From contig JAVYIG010000603.1 in NCBI GenBank assembly GCA_035222895.1, forward strand, positions 310,001-374,000: DNA of 64,000 bases. Direction: 5' to 3'. The notes beneath the pieces are model-generated. The model was given only the letters and a program-made list of their open reading frames with translations. It was not told the DNA's origin and did not search any database. Position 1 is the first letter of the stretch. Each line of letters begins with the position of its first letter. Below are positions 46,711 through 57,260 of this stretch, one piece after another. This DNA is from Strongylocentrotus droebachiensis (lineage: Eukaryota > Echinodermata > Echinoidea > Camarodonta > Strongylocentrotidae). Both the position numbers and the translations under genes were made by a program.

Positions 46711-47079
46711 GGGACAGTATTTCATTATATGTTATGCACTGTACAAGAATGGATTATTACTATTATTTCCATTAGTTTAAACAAGCTCAAGCTCAAGCTA
46801 TTTAGATCACTCGGTCTATCGTAAACTGGCCTGCAGTGTGAATAGAGACTTTCTGTTCATGGCAATAAGGAACAGGTGCATGTTACAATGTGGGTGGGGA
46901 GAATCGTGATGACATCCAGAAATTCAATTGGCATCGTGGTAATTAACGTCTAAATAGGTGACCACCACAAGGGATGATAGCTAGTCCAGATGCACCAGAA
47001 ACAAGTACGTCAGCCAGGGGCTTGCTACGTTGGTTGACTCTAGATTTGTCCTCCAGACTCTTATTTTATCATGACGTAG

Positions 47080-47245
47080 GCCACGGTTCGAGTCCTACCA
47101 CGGAACTAATGTCGTTTGGCAAGACATTGATGTACATCTGCCACACTCAACCCAGGTGATGTAAATGGGTACCTGGCAGGAATTAATTCCTTGAAATGCT
47201 AGAGCGCCGTAATGGCAGCTGTGCTAAAGCCAGGGTAAAAATCAA
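47080..47245 (+). mobile_element. SINE family S2, copy 2
   Basis: A B box GGTTCGAGTCC (47085-47095) precedes the S2 body ending 'gctaaagccagggtaa'. A minus-strand piece of the same body is at 50655-50775. Confidence 0.65.
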
Positions 47246-47309
47246 GAACGCCAGGAGTGTCAAGTCTGACTGACATGAGCACTATGTACACAAGAACCCA
47301 CTTTTAATA

Positions 47310-47421
47310 GGGACTTTTAGATTTGCGTGGACTAATACGTGTGACGTCCATTCAAGGCAGTGCATTAAAAGGACGTCGATCGTAGCAATCCACGTTGTCA
47401 TTGTCCAAATCTAAAAGTCCC
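47310..47421. mobile_element. TA-flanked 112-bp MITE, family M2, copy 2
   Basis: The perfect 16-bp ends are GGGACTTTTAGATTTG and its reverse complement, with TA on both sides (47308-47309, 47422-47423). It is near-identical to 18615-18726. The short terminal inverted repeats and TA duplication fit a mariner-derived MITE. Confidence 0.85.
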
Positions 47422-47425
47422 TAAT

Positions 47426-49620
47426 ATTATTATTATGGGTTAGGGTTAAGTTGAGGTTTATGGTGAGATATAAGATTTAGGTCCAGGTTGTATAGATCAA
47501 GTCCCTGGTAGGGCGATAGCTAAAGTTAGGAATCGATTAGTGCTAGAAATTGACCATGGAGTAATTATCGCTGGAGCATGTGTCATACCCCATCTATAAT
47601 CTCTCTCTTCATAAACAAAATAAGTTAGTATGTCAAAGGCTTGGACCATTGCCAATCAGCACCGACGCATCCGCAGGATTAATACAACATCACTCTCTGA
47701 GAAGGGGTGAAAACAGCTTTCTAATACCTCACCCTTGTTTGTCTATAATTCACGTCAAATCATTTCAGACGATCTCGGGAGACATTGCGATGCATAGCCT
47801 TACCCCTTGGAGACGGAGGGAAGCAGAAGCAATTTGGAGCTTGGATGCAGCTCTCCGTAACACATCCACGTTCTTACAGATCAATCAGTACCCATTCTAC
47901 GTCCTCCTTATTTAAAGGTAGTGTCAGTGCTTGGGAAGGCAAACAAATCAAAGAGAAACAGAGATAGCATGCCTCCTCGTATTCATTCGGTGGAGAATTA
48001 CCTTTAAATACAGTGCCACCAGGAAAACATACTTTAATAAGAAATTTTAATTTCATGGAAATATCTGGAGGATTTGAAAATTGATCATCTTGATGCCATA
48101 GAAGTTGTTTGGTGAGAATTTTAACATCACACATGCAGAAATACAGAGGAATAACTGCATAAGAAGTGATTCTAAATGAGTTACAGTCAGTTTATCAGAC
48201 ACAATGTTACCGGCTTGTACCAATCTCCTAAAACATAATTTGTGTAGAGCTAGAATGAATAAAATCAACCTTAAAAAAAAAAAACTTAACCCGGCATTAT
48301 ATTGGCCAGCAGATAAGGAGGATAAAGAAAATAAAGAATGACATGGAACTGCATGCATGGTACCCAAGTTCGTCCGACTTGGGTTCAATGCGGGGCACTA
48401 TTTACACTTTAATTTAGAGATAATTTATGAACAAAGAATCAGAATGATATCAGGAAGGCGACTTTCATGTGAGTCAGTCATGATTAAGAATTATGAGGTG
48501 CCTCAACTCTACTCACTCTCAAATTAGGTCAATGGACATTAATTTGTCAATGTCTGTGAAGTTATCATGTTACCAACACTTAATCTGTTATTAGAGACAA
48601 TGTCTAGGCCAGCCTAGTGGGCCTACATTTATGCTGGTAGTGTCTATACCATTCGCAGATTCAGGATTCTTGAGGGGGAGAGGGGGGGGGGGGGGGGGGG
48701 GGGATTGGAAAGGAAATGACCCCATCATCTCTCACAAGGTATCAGAAGAAATTCTCACATTTTACAGGTGCTTATTGTTATGCCATTTAAAACAGGGGGA
48801 TAGGGCACAATTATCACAATTTTAGGAGCATTTAGGGGTATACTTAATTAAGCCAGTGCTCTATACCTGGGGTTCAGATTGAAATACTTGGTCTACATGC
48901 ATTCAGCCCTATGTAGAAAGTTAGAAATTTCGGGGCTATAGGTCCAGACCCCCCAAATGTCAAACTTTAGGCATTCATGTTTCCTGGGCTCCTGTTTGTG
49001 TGAGCTTTGATTAAATACATGAGATAAGATATTCCAGAATGGGTTGAGCTGGGGGGGGGGGGGGGGGGTGGGTTGGAGGATGTGCCCCTTAGAGATGCTT
49101 CTGTTCTAATTATGTACATGTATGTTCACCTTGAATTGGCCTTATGCTGTTCAGTGTGTGCTTGGTTTAATCAGTATATGTGATTTTTATGAAGTGAAAT
49201 CTGCTGGTACAACAAGCCCCGTATTATCAAATCTCTAATTTACCATATTTCATTACACATTACACATATATTCCTACACAAAGGGGGTGGGTTTGAAAGC
49301 AAAACATCCTATGGAGAAAAATGGAAATCCATGAAACTAAGTTAGATCTTACAAGGTTTGGGCATTAATTTGAAGATAGATTGATTGATTTTTCAAATTG
49401 TCTCACTCTTATTTTACATTTTACATACCAGTGATGAAACTAAAAGAGCTACATTTCCCATTTTTCATGATTTCATTGTTGAATTTGGATTTGGGTACAT
49501 GTATTTCCTATGGGAACATAATGTACAATGTTTGTACCTTACAACCTAGGTCTCCTAATGAAGACTAATTCAATAAATGAAGGAAAAGGCTATGTTATCC
49601 TCTGAAAGTTGGTTATTTTA
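47426..49620 (+). other. Intergenic or intronic stretch, mostly unique
   Basis: Apart from poly-G runs (about 48678-48703 and 49050-49069) I see no repeat. An open stretch after 'atttcag' at 47768 (TISGDIAMHSLTPWRRREAE) has a plausible acceptor but no donor or partner and is not called. Confidence 0.5.
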
Positions 49621-49624
49621 CCAG

Positions 49625-49717
49625 GTCCTTGCCGTACTTGACACCAAGGATGGAGATATCAATCATATCTGAACTACATCTTGCACAGGAACAAGCCCAC
49701 ATCCGGCTCAGTGACCG
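49625..49717 (+). CDS. Weak coding exon candidate
   Basis: Acceptor 'ggttattttaccag' and donor-like 'gaccg|gtgtga' bound 93 bp. The only open frame reads SLPYLTPRMEISIISELHLA, then QEQAHIRLSD, a possible helix. The donor is the first base of a tandem duplication, so the apparent splice site is also a repeat boundary. Entry needs two prior bases and exit is phase 2. The gene is unknown. Confidence 0.25.
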
Positions 49718-50069
49718 GTGTGAATGAGCCACACATTGTAGAGAATGGCATAGAGGAGGGGGTATGTTCACACTATATGTTCACCTGTGTCTTCAACTCT
49801 TTATATTCAGGAGGCACAGTCGTTTAGTGGTTAAAAACGTGTTCTTACTTTTTAGTATGTCCTATCTTTTCAGTGATAGTGTGAATAAGCCACACATTGT
49901 AGAGAATGGCATGGAGGAGGAGGCATGTTCACACTAGAATTATATTTTCACCTGTGTCTTCAACTCTTTATATTCAGGAGGCACAGTCGTTTAGTGGTTA
50001 AAAAGATATTCTTACTTTTTAGAATGTCCTATCTGCTGCAGTGATAGTGTGAATAAACACACATGGTAG
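49718..50069 (+). repeat. 161-168-bp tandem duplication
   Basis: Units at 49718-49878 and 49879-50046 share 'gtgtgaat.agccacacattgtagagaatgg', 'ttcacctgtgtcttcaactc' and 'aggcacagtcgtttagtggtt'. A third unit starts at 50047 but stops after about 20 bp. Confidence 0.85.
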
Positions 50070-50270
50070 TGAAAGTTTATCAGCCAGTCAATCAATCAAT
50101 CTGTCAGGCAGTCAATGAATCGATTAAACGATCAAACACCTATCCCTCTGTTAACCAGTCTATCATCAACTGTGATCCGTCAATTAATCAATCCAGTCAT
50201 CCATCCATCTAGCAATTCATCCTTCATTCAATCTCTCACTCAATCACTCACTCATTCACCACTGACTCAC
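50070..50270 (+). repeat. Degenerate CAAT/CATT tetranucleotide repeat
   Basis: Interrupted CAATCAAT, CATCCATC and CACTCACT units cover about 200 bp, directly after the tandem duplication. Confidence 0.75.
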
Positions 50271-50654
50271 TATGCAGACTGCTAAGATTCATTGTAGAGC
50301 ATGTGATAATTATATACGGCAAGCAATGAATTTTTTCCTAGTCTGAATATCAAATTTATAAAGAAAACGTTGTATAATGAAACACCTGTTTAAGCGTTCT
50401 TTTGAACGAAAACTTGTTTAAAAACTAGAATTACTCTCTAGTCTGAACTTGTCAAATCATATGAAAATCATATTACTAAGCGGGGCGTATCTTGACTGAG
50501 CATTGATGATTGGCCGGCTGTCGCGTCAATTGACCTCTTCAAAATTTGTTTCTTTATGGGACATTTCGTTAAACGGTGTTTTTTTCTAGTCTGTACACTC
50601 TTTTCGCTATACAATGATTTTTATACGATATTTCTTTGTGAGATAATAATAATA

Positions 50655-50775
50655 ATACTCAGTTTTTATATAGCGCCTATTTGAATCACTAAGCGCTTCA
50701 AAACTTGAGATTATACCCCGGCTTAAGCTGTGCTGCCATTGCGGCGCTCTAGCATTTCAAAGAATGAATTCCTTA
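50655..50775 (-). mobile_element. SINE family S2 tail, minus strand
   Basis: On the minus strand it carries 'gaatt.attctttgaaatgctagagcgcc.caatgGCAGC' and 'agcgcttagtgattcaaata' with 'gcgctatataaaa', matching the 3' part of 47080-47245 and extending to the tail. Directly adjacent is an AAT microsatellite. Confidence 0.55.
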
Positions 50776-51377
50776 TGCGATGATTCTTTATGCGAAGATT
50801 TTTATACTATGTTTCTTTGTACAAGTTTCGTACACATTTCCTTTAGTCTGAAAGGGCCATTACTCACTCCTCACCCTCCCACTCAATGGATTAACCCTCA
50901 ATCAACCAAGAATTACCTGCAACAATGATTGACATGATGGCCATTACACAATGCTCTTATACCTTTCTTATGGACTTGATGGTCACAACGGACCTCAAAT
51001 ATTGTAAATATTGCAGCTTACCTGGCCAATATGTCAATGGATTTCAGTGTACCGATATATGATACTAAACAAAAAATTGTTGGTCAGGAATTTTGATGTT
51101 GGTGTGATTTATTTTGCACAAGTTTCCTTCCATCTCTGAATTTTATTCTACACATTTTTCATTCAACAAGTAAAATGGAAAGTTATGTATGCAAATTTCA
51201 CTTTGATTGACTAGAGTCAGATCAAGTACACCACTAAACTAATTCAAGATCAGCTTCAGGCAAAGAAGCAGGTTTTTAGTTTTCTCATGTGAATTTAAAT
51301 TTGGAAAGTGAAAAATATGGTTCTAGAGAATGATCATTCACAATACAGTAAGGGAATTGAAAGAGATAACAAGCTTT

Positions 51378-52365
51378 TTTATGCCTCCGCCACCGAAGGT
51401 GGTGCCGGAGGCATCATGTTTTCGGGTTGTCCGTCCGTACGTCCGTACGTCCGTACGTACGTCCCGTTTGACCGTTATCACAATATCTCAAGAACCATTT
51501 AAGATTTAAACTTAAGACTCGGGAATAGTATTTATCACCATAGGAAGACGATCTGATTAGATTTTGGAGTACGTAGGTCAAAGGTCACAGGTCACAGAGG
51601 TCAACTTATGAAATTCCTTGTATTGAGTTTGTTAGCGCGATATCTCAAGAACCATTTGAGATTTAAACTTCAAACTTAAGGATAGTATGTATCACCATAG
51701 GAAGACGATCTGATTAGATTTTGGAGCACGTATGTCAAAGGTCAAGGGTCACAGAGGTCAACTTATAAAATTCCATACATTGAGATTGTTATCATGATAT
51801 CTCAAGAACCACTGGAGATTTAAACTTCAAACTTAGTGATAGTGTGTATAACCATAGGAAGACAATCTGATTAGATTTTGGAGCACGTAGGTCAAAGGTC
51901 AAAGGCCACAGCGCACATTATGAATGCAAAAACAGCTTGTGATCGCGTTATCTCAAGAACCGATTGATGGATTCATGCCAAAATTAGGTCATGTTTGTTA
52001 CTTGCAGAGCCAATGAACTGAGTAGATTCTTGGTTCATAAGGTCAAAGGTCAAAGGTCATGGGCCCATTATATATGCAAAATAGCTTGTGAACGCATTCT
52101 CATTAGAACTGACAGATGGATTACTATTTAACTCAGAACATCTTGCAGAGCCAATGAACTGAGTAGATTTTATGGTCATGAGGTCAAAGATCAAAGGGTC
52201 ATATATGTATATGAGAAATTGCTTGTAATCACAATATTCTGAGAACCTGTCAATGGATTACCATTGAACGTGAATTCAATTTTTTTTTTCTGTTTTGGTT
52301 TGTAAAATTGCTCTATAACGGAGGCATCATTTTCGACTGCGCGCAGTAGAATTCCATCTAGTTTA
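51378..52365 (+). mobile_element. GCCTCCG element with internal AGGTCA-rich tandem units
   Basis: The left end 'tatgcctccgccaccgaagg' is followed by a hairpin partner 'ccggaggcatcatg', then 'gtccgtccgtacgtccgtac'. The right end is 'aacggaggcatcattttcga' with 'ctgcgcgcagtagaattcc'. In between are about five to six diverged units of 140-170 bp ('tctcaagaaccattt.agattta', 'aggaagacgatctgattagattttggag', 'aggtcaaaggtca'). It is non-coding. Similar elements are known from several marine invertebrates; the class is uncertain. Confidence 0.7.
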
Positions 52366-53121
52366 ATAAATATTGTGGAGGTTCTTTATCTTTCAATTTT
52401 TTAAATTTTGTTGAGGTTAAGCACTGTCATTGTGCTTCATCGACAGGTGATATTGAATTGCTCTCCTCGGTAATAAATGTTTTCCCAGCTACGGCAAAAC
52501 GTTTCATCTCATTTCATTTTCATTTCATTTTTATTTTTTCATTTCCAACAAAATACAATACATAATAACGAATACAATGTAAAATGTATACAAAACATAG
52601 TTACATTGGTAATAAACAAATCTTAATAATAATTTATACATCTTAGGAAGACAAAAAAGAATTTTAAAATTTAACTGCATTTATACTTTAAAGGAAATGG
52701 AGAGGTCCACTGAAAAGCAAAGCTTGTAAATTGTGGACCCCTCAGATAATAATGAGTGTGAAAAAAATATGGAATACATAATCAATGAAAGAAGAATAGT
52801 GGCCAACAGAGAACATTTATTAAAACACGTAATGACTGTAAACAGGAAGACGTAACAAATTACATGACGAAGAAAGAACAGAAAAAAGAAGAAGAAAAAA
52901 AAAAAGGAAAAAAATGCGGGCTGCGTTTGAAGGGAAGGAGAGGAGAGAAAAGGAAAGTTGTAGAGATCGAGCACGAAATAGGGAGCGCACAAAATCCTTG
53001 AGATAGCTGAAACAAAAAGAGCAAGAACATGATGACAAGTATTTTTTTGTTTTGAGATGGGCTGAAGAAAAGAGGGAAAGAAAACAAAATTAGGAAGGAG
53101 ATGTTCTATCACAATAAATAT

Positions 53122-53467
53122 CTAAATATTATAAGATTGTAATAAGGACAATTTTAACTTTTTTTTAAAAGCAATTAGTGAAGGGGAAGTTTTCAAATCG
53201 TTATGCAAAGTATTCCAAAATTTAGGGCCTTCAAAAATGAACGTGTTCTGTGCAGAACATGTTCTCAAAAGAGGTAAGTGAAACTCATCGGATTGTCGAG
53301 TGGGATATCTATGAACAGCATGGTTTTTAAGAAACATATCATTAAACACAGAGGGCAGTATACCATTATTGTAATTAAACATAAATTGACCGAGCTGAAA
53401 TAAGTACAAATCCTTAATTTTTAAGATGTTATTTTCAAAAAACAGAGGATCCGAATGGGAGCGTATG
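53122..53467 (-). CDS. LINE ORF, C-terminal segment beyond the insertion
   Basis: This is the last part of the endonuclease-reverse transcriptase protein. From the insertion point the minus-strand frame reads through RSHSDPLFFENNILKIKDLY and ends in a Lys/Leu-rich FKKKLKLSLLQSYN motif, typical of the end of Jockey/CR1-group proteins. It becomes continuous with 53956-56843 when the inserted element and one 6-bp duplication are disregarded. It is now cut off from a start codon. Confidence 0.8.
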
Positions 53468-53583
53468 CAGAGCTGCCAACTAGTACGGATTTCCCGTAAT
53501 TGGTACGGAAATTAACGACCATTACGGCAGTACGGAATGTTGTCTAAAAATTACGGATTACAAAAGACAAAAACAAAAAAAAA

Positions 53584-53626
<43 letters not shown>

Positions 53627-53955
53627 GCATAGGGATCTATCGTAGCAAGTGCTGTGCAGTATGTTGGCCATCCAACACTCGCTGCATGAGAAAGATGGAA
53701 AAGTATCAAGTATTCTCTTAATAGAAGCTAATTTTTCATTGAAGACTTCTGTGTTGTGATGAACTGAAAATCAATATTTAGCAATTTTGTGGGAGTAAAA
53801 TCACAACAAATTTCAGATAATCATGCGCGCATACGTCCACTTGCATTTCTTTTTAGATTCATGGCGCCGCGTAGGAAATTACTGATTTATTCCCCAAATT
53901 ACTGATTTTGAGCCTTATGATTACTGATTTTCTGTTCTGGAGGTTGGCAGCTCTG
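53468..53955. mobile_element. 488-bp MITE inserted in the LINE ORF
   Basis: The ends 'cagagctgccaac' and 'gttggcagctctg' are perfect 13-bp inverted repeats. The 6-bp word CGTATG flanks both sides (53462-53467 and 53956-53961). The interior has 'tacggatttcccgtaattgg', several 'attacgg' or 'attactgatt' words and a poly-T run of about 35-40 near 53588-53624. It is non-coding. It splits the LINE frame and is younger than the LINE. Confidence 0.85.
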
Positions 53956-56843
53956 CGTATGGGGGCATTACAGATAATACGAATAACTCTCTTTTGCAGC
54001 AATAGAACTTTTTCCAACAATGTATGATGTGTATTGCCCCAAACTAGAAGACCGTAATTCAAATATGGCAAGATCAATGAAGAATACAGCATAAATAATG
54101 ATGATTGTGGTAAGTACAATTTTAGTCTATTAATAACACCAATATTGCGCGAAATGATTTTACAAATATTATCAATGTGTGGTTTCCAAGAAAGTTTATC
54201 ATCGACTGTTATACCCAAGAATTTGGTAAGAGGGACATGTTTCAAAGGGGTATTGTCAAAAATAATGTCAGAGGGTAATGAATCCAAAGAGTTACTAAAT
54301 AGCATGTAGTTTGTTTTCTGGAGATTAAGTGACAATTTATTGGCTTGTATCCATTGCAATATATTTAATAACTCGGCATTGATTTTATCAACCAGGACGT
54401 TTGGATTTTTGTGTGAAAAAAATAAATTAGTATCATCTGCAAATAAAATAAACGACAGGGAGTTAGACGATTTACAAAAGTCATTTATATAAAGAATAAA
54501 GAGTAGCGGGCCTAGCAGACTACCTTGTGGGACACCACAACTAATATTGCATAATTCAGATGCATGATCGTTTAAGTGTACATATTGCTTTCTGTTAGAG
54601 AGGTAACTCCTGAACCACTCCAAGGCCTTTCCACGTACACCATAGTGAGATAGTTTGTAAAGTAAAATTTCGTGATTGATCGTGTCGAAGGCCTTGGAGA
54701 AGTCCAGGAATATACCTACAGTGTGTGACGATTTATCAATTGCGTGGGCAACCTTCTCAACAAAAGACATTAAAGCATGAACGGTGCTGTGCTTCTCTCT
54801 GAAACCAAATTGGAAGTTTGAAAATACATCATATTTTTTCAAAAAGGACATCATCCGGATATAGATTATTCTTTCCAAAACTTTAGAAAATGAAGATAAT
54901 AAAGAAATCGGGCGGTAGTTACCCACATCCAATTTATCACCCTTTTTAAATAACGGAATAATTTTGGCTATTTTCATAGAATTAGGAAATTTACCATGTA
55001 AAAGTGATATATTAAAGATGTGAACCAATGGATCTGCAATAAAGGGAATAATTGATTTTAGTATGACATTATTGATTCCATCATACCCTGAACTTTTCTT
55101 ATCTTTCAGACTAGAAACAATTTTCATTATTTCTTGCCTATTAGTTGGAACAAGGAAAATAGAATTTGGATTGTGAGGGCCTAAAAACTCCACAAAATTT
55201 TTGTTTGAAGGCGGAATGTTTTTAGCGAGATTATCACCTATTAAAGAAAAATAAGTATTAAAAATATTAACTATATTTTTTGGGTCTTCAACAATCTCAT
55301 TATCAAATTTGATCTTATTTACCTCAGATTTATTATTAACTTGGTTCATTGCTTGTTTGATTACCTTCCAAGTGTTTTGCATATCATTTTTAAAAAGTTT
55401 CAAACGATTTACAAAGTAATTTCTCTTTTCTAATCGAATAATCCGAGTCAAAAAGTTTTTATAGGATGTATATTTTCTCCTTGATTGCTCAGTGCCTTTT
55501 ATTTTATATTTATAATAAAGGTTATTCTTCCGATTTATTGATCGCAATATAGACTTAGAAATCCAAGGGAGTTTGGGCGTTTTCTTATAACCATGTTTGA
55601 CTTTTTGCTTCGGCATGTTAGTATCTAATTGGTTGTTTAATATACTAGAGAACATTTCATAAGAACAATTAATTTCATTTTCGGAATAAACACTATACCA
55701 ATCAGTATTTTCGAGATTAGCACCAAGGCGAGCTAAATTCTCTACAGTTATTTTACGTCTACTTGGGTAAGGACCATTGTTGTTAAATGGCTGTGAAACC
55801 GTGTAATGAGTCACAATAGGGTAATGGTCAGATATGTCCGAAAGAACAATGTAAGAATCAAAATGTTGAGTAACATTAGAAAAAATATTATCAATTAAAG
55901 TAGCAGATGTATTTGCAACACGAGTTGGCTTGGAAATAAGTGGTAAGAAAGAAGCAGACAAAATAGTTTCGAGAAATTCTTGAGAAACATTGCTATGTAA
56001 GTGCTTTAACAGGTCTATATTAAAGTCGCCTATCAAAAAACAATCTTTATTGTTGAAACTGGCGTTTTGTAATGTGTCAGATAAATACAATAAAAATTTG
56101 TGTGCATTCGAACTCGGGGGTCGATATATCACGCCGACTATTATGTTCTTATTACCGGGAATCACGATTTCAATAAAAAGGGATTCTATAATATTATTGC
56201 ATGTCGAGAGATTATCTAGAACGGTATAATTCAGTTTTTTAAGGATATATAAAGCGACGCCGCCACCCAGTCTTTCTTGCCTATTTTTATGAATAAAATC
56301 GTAGTTATCAATAGAGTATGGGTGATTGGAATCACAAGTTAACCAGGTTTCAGTAAGACCAATTAGGGATAATGGGTTTTGAGAGGGCTTATCAAGAAGC
56401 AAAAGTAGATCATCGAAGTGCCTATTTAAACTTCTAATATTCAAATGAAGCAAGGAGAACGTATCATTACGAAATTCTTTCACTACATTACGAAACTGAT
56501 TAACAGTTACATATTTAGAAACGTTACGTTGAGCAGGATCATCAAAATCAAAGTCGAATTCTAGTTCTTCAAGTGAAGAGTTGATATTGTCCATAACAGA
56601 ATTATCAAATGAATTAGCAGGTGTGTTAGCTTCATCCTCAAGTCGAATAGGTCTGTGTAAATGAAAAAAATCATCATCATTCACCGTATGGAAAGGGAAT
56701 TGCTGCTTGTCAGTTGAACCTGCCATCATGAATTCAGAATCAGTATCCGAATACGAATAATTGACGATATGAGGAAATAAAATACATGATAAATTTTGGC
56801 GCTGGCAAGGAGAGATGGGGAAAGGAAGAGAAAAATAGAGCAT
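53859..56843 (-). CDS. LINE endonuclease-reverse transcriptase (truncated by insertion)
   Basis: The frame is 994 codons. A more likely start is the ATG pair at 56724-56729 (residues 39-40, MMAGSTDKQQ). Residues 129-345 are an APE-type endonuclease: LNIRSL (about 134), TETW (164-167), GGGV (193), YRPP (240), GDFN (272) and SDHYP (338). Residues about 583-830 are reverse transcriptase: SGYDGI, NYRPISLL, the LDFSKAFD motif (713-720), GVPQGSLLGP (about 770) and the catalytic FADD (801-804). The layout matches the Jockey/CR1/L2 group with a single EN-RT protein. After residue about 961 the frame enters the inserted MITE, so the last 33 residues are foreign. No stop or frameshift lies in the enzyme domains, so the copy is young; its activity is unproven. 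Confidence 0.9.
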   Translation of the reverse strand: MLYFSLPFPISPCQRQNLSCILFPHIVNYSYSDTDSEFMMAGSTDKQQFPFHTVNDDDFFHLHRPIRLEDEANTPANSFDNSVMDNINSSLEELEFDFDFDDPAQRNVSKYVTVNQFRNVVKEFRNDTFSLLHLNIRSLNRHFDDLLLLLDKPSQNPLSLIGLTETWLTCDSNHPYSIDNYDFIHKNRQERLGGGVALYILKKLNYTVLDNLSTCNNIIESLFIEIVIPGNKNIIVGVIYRPPSSNAHKFLLYLSDTLQNASFNNKDCFLIGDFNIDLLKHLHSNVSQEFLETILSASFLPLISKPTRVANTSATLIDNIFSNVTQHFDSYIVLSDISDHYPIVTHYTVSQPFNNNGPYPSRRKITVENLARLGANLENTDWYSVYSENEINCSYEMFSSILNNQLDTNMPKQKVKHGYKKTPKLPWISKSILRSINRKNNLYYKYKIKGTEQSRRKYTSYKNFLTRIIRLEKRNYFVNRLKLFKNDMQNTWKVIKQAMNQVNNKSEVNKIKFDNEIVEDPKNIVNIFNTYFSLIGDNLAKNIPPSNKNFVEFLGPHNPNSIFLVPTNRQEIMKIVSSLKDKKSSGYDGINNVILKSIIPFIADPLVHIFNISLLHGKFPNSMKIAKIIPLFKKGDKLDVGNYRPISLLSSFSKVLERIIYIRMMSFLKKYDVFSNFQFGFREKHSTVHALMSFVEKVAHAIDKSSHTVGIFLDFSKAFDTINHEILLYKLSHYGVRGKALEWFRSYLSNRKQYVHLNDHASELCNISCGVPQGSLLGPLLFILYINDFCKSSNSLSFILFADDTNLFFSHKNPNVLVDKINAELLNILQWIQANKLSLNLQKTNYMLFSNSLDSLPSDIIFDNTPLKHVPLTKFLGITVDDKLSWKPHIDNICKIISRNIGVINRLKLYLPQSSLFMLYSSLILPYLNYGLLVWGNTHHTLLEKVLLLQKRVIRIICNAPIRRAANLQNRKSVIIRLKISNLGNKSVISYAAP

Positions 56844-57260
56844 CCAAAGGCAGCAAGGAGAAAGAATAAACTGTACAGAACAAAGAAGATTGCTGTCGCT
56901 GAAAGAATAAACACGATTAGAAGAGATGGAATAACCACTTGAAACAAGGAGAGGAGAACAGACACATGAAGTTCATATGTAAGAACAAAAACATAAAATG
57001 AAACTCTGTCGGCATTACAAACATTAAAAGGCAATCGATACATGCAGGGGCGTATCATGATACAGGAAAAGCAAACGATCAGCCATAAGGCCCTATGACA
57101 ATAATAATTGCGAATGAGAAAAAAAATCAAATAACGATGAATAATCCTTAAAATATAAAATAAGCAGATGTGTTGGAGAAAAAAAAGGTCTCCAAATGAA
57201 GTTATATGACAAGAAAAGATTGATAAACAGTTTGCGTTACATGTGATAAGAATTATCAAG

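Larger units (their letters stand above)
52500..57260 (-). mobile_element. CR1/L2-like non-LTR retrotransposon, near full length
   Basis: A minus-strand LINE. Its 3' end is a short ATGAA/AAATG-rich tail (52502-52550 on the + strand as TTTCA repeats), typical of L2/CR1-type elements. The 3' UTR is about 600 bp. The coding frame covers 53122-56843 with one insertion (53468-53955). The 5' limit is uncertain; about 57260 is a guess from where minus-strand open sequence fades. No target duplication was identified. Confidence 0.85.

Noticed and set aside
56726-57259. 177-residue hydrophobic minus-strand frame upstream of the LINE ORF
   Set aside because: It overlaps the LINE ORF start in another frame, has no ORF1 motifs and is mostly Ile/Leu/Phe/Ser from T-rich DNA; more likely 5' UTR.
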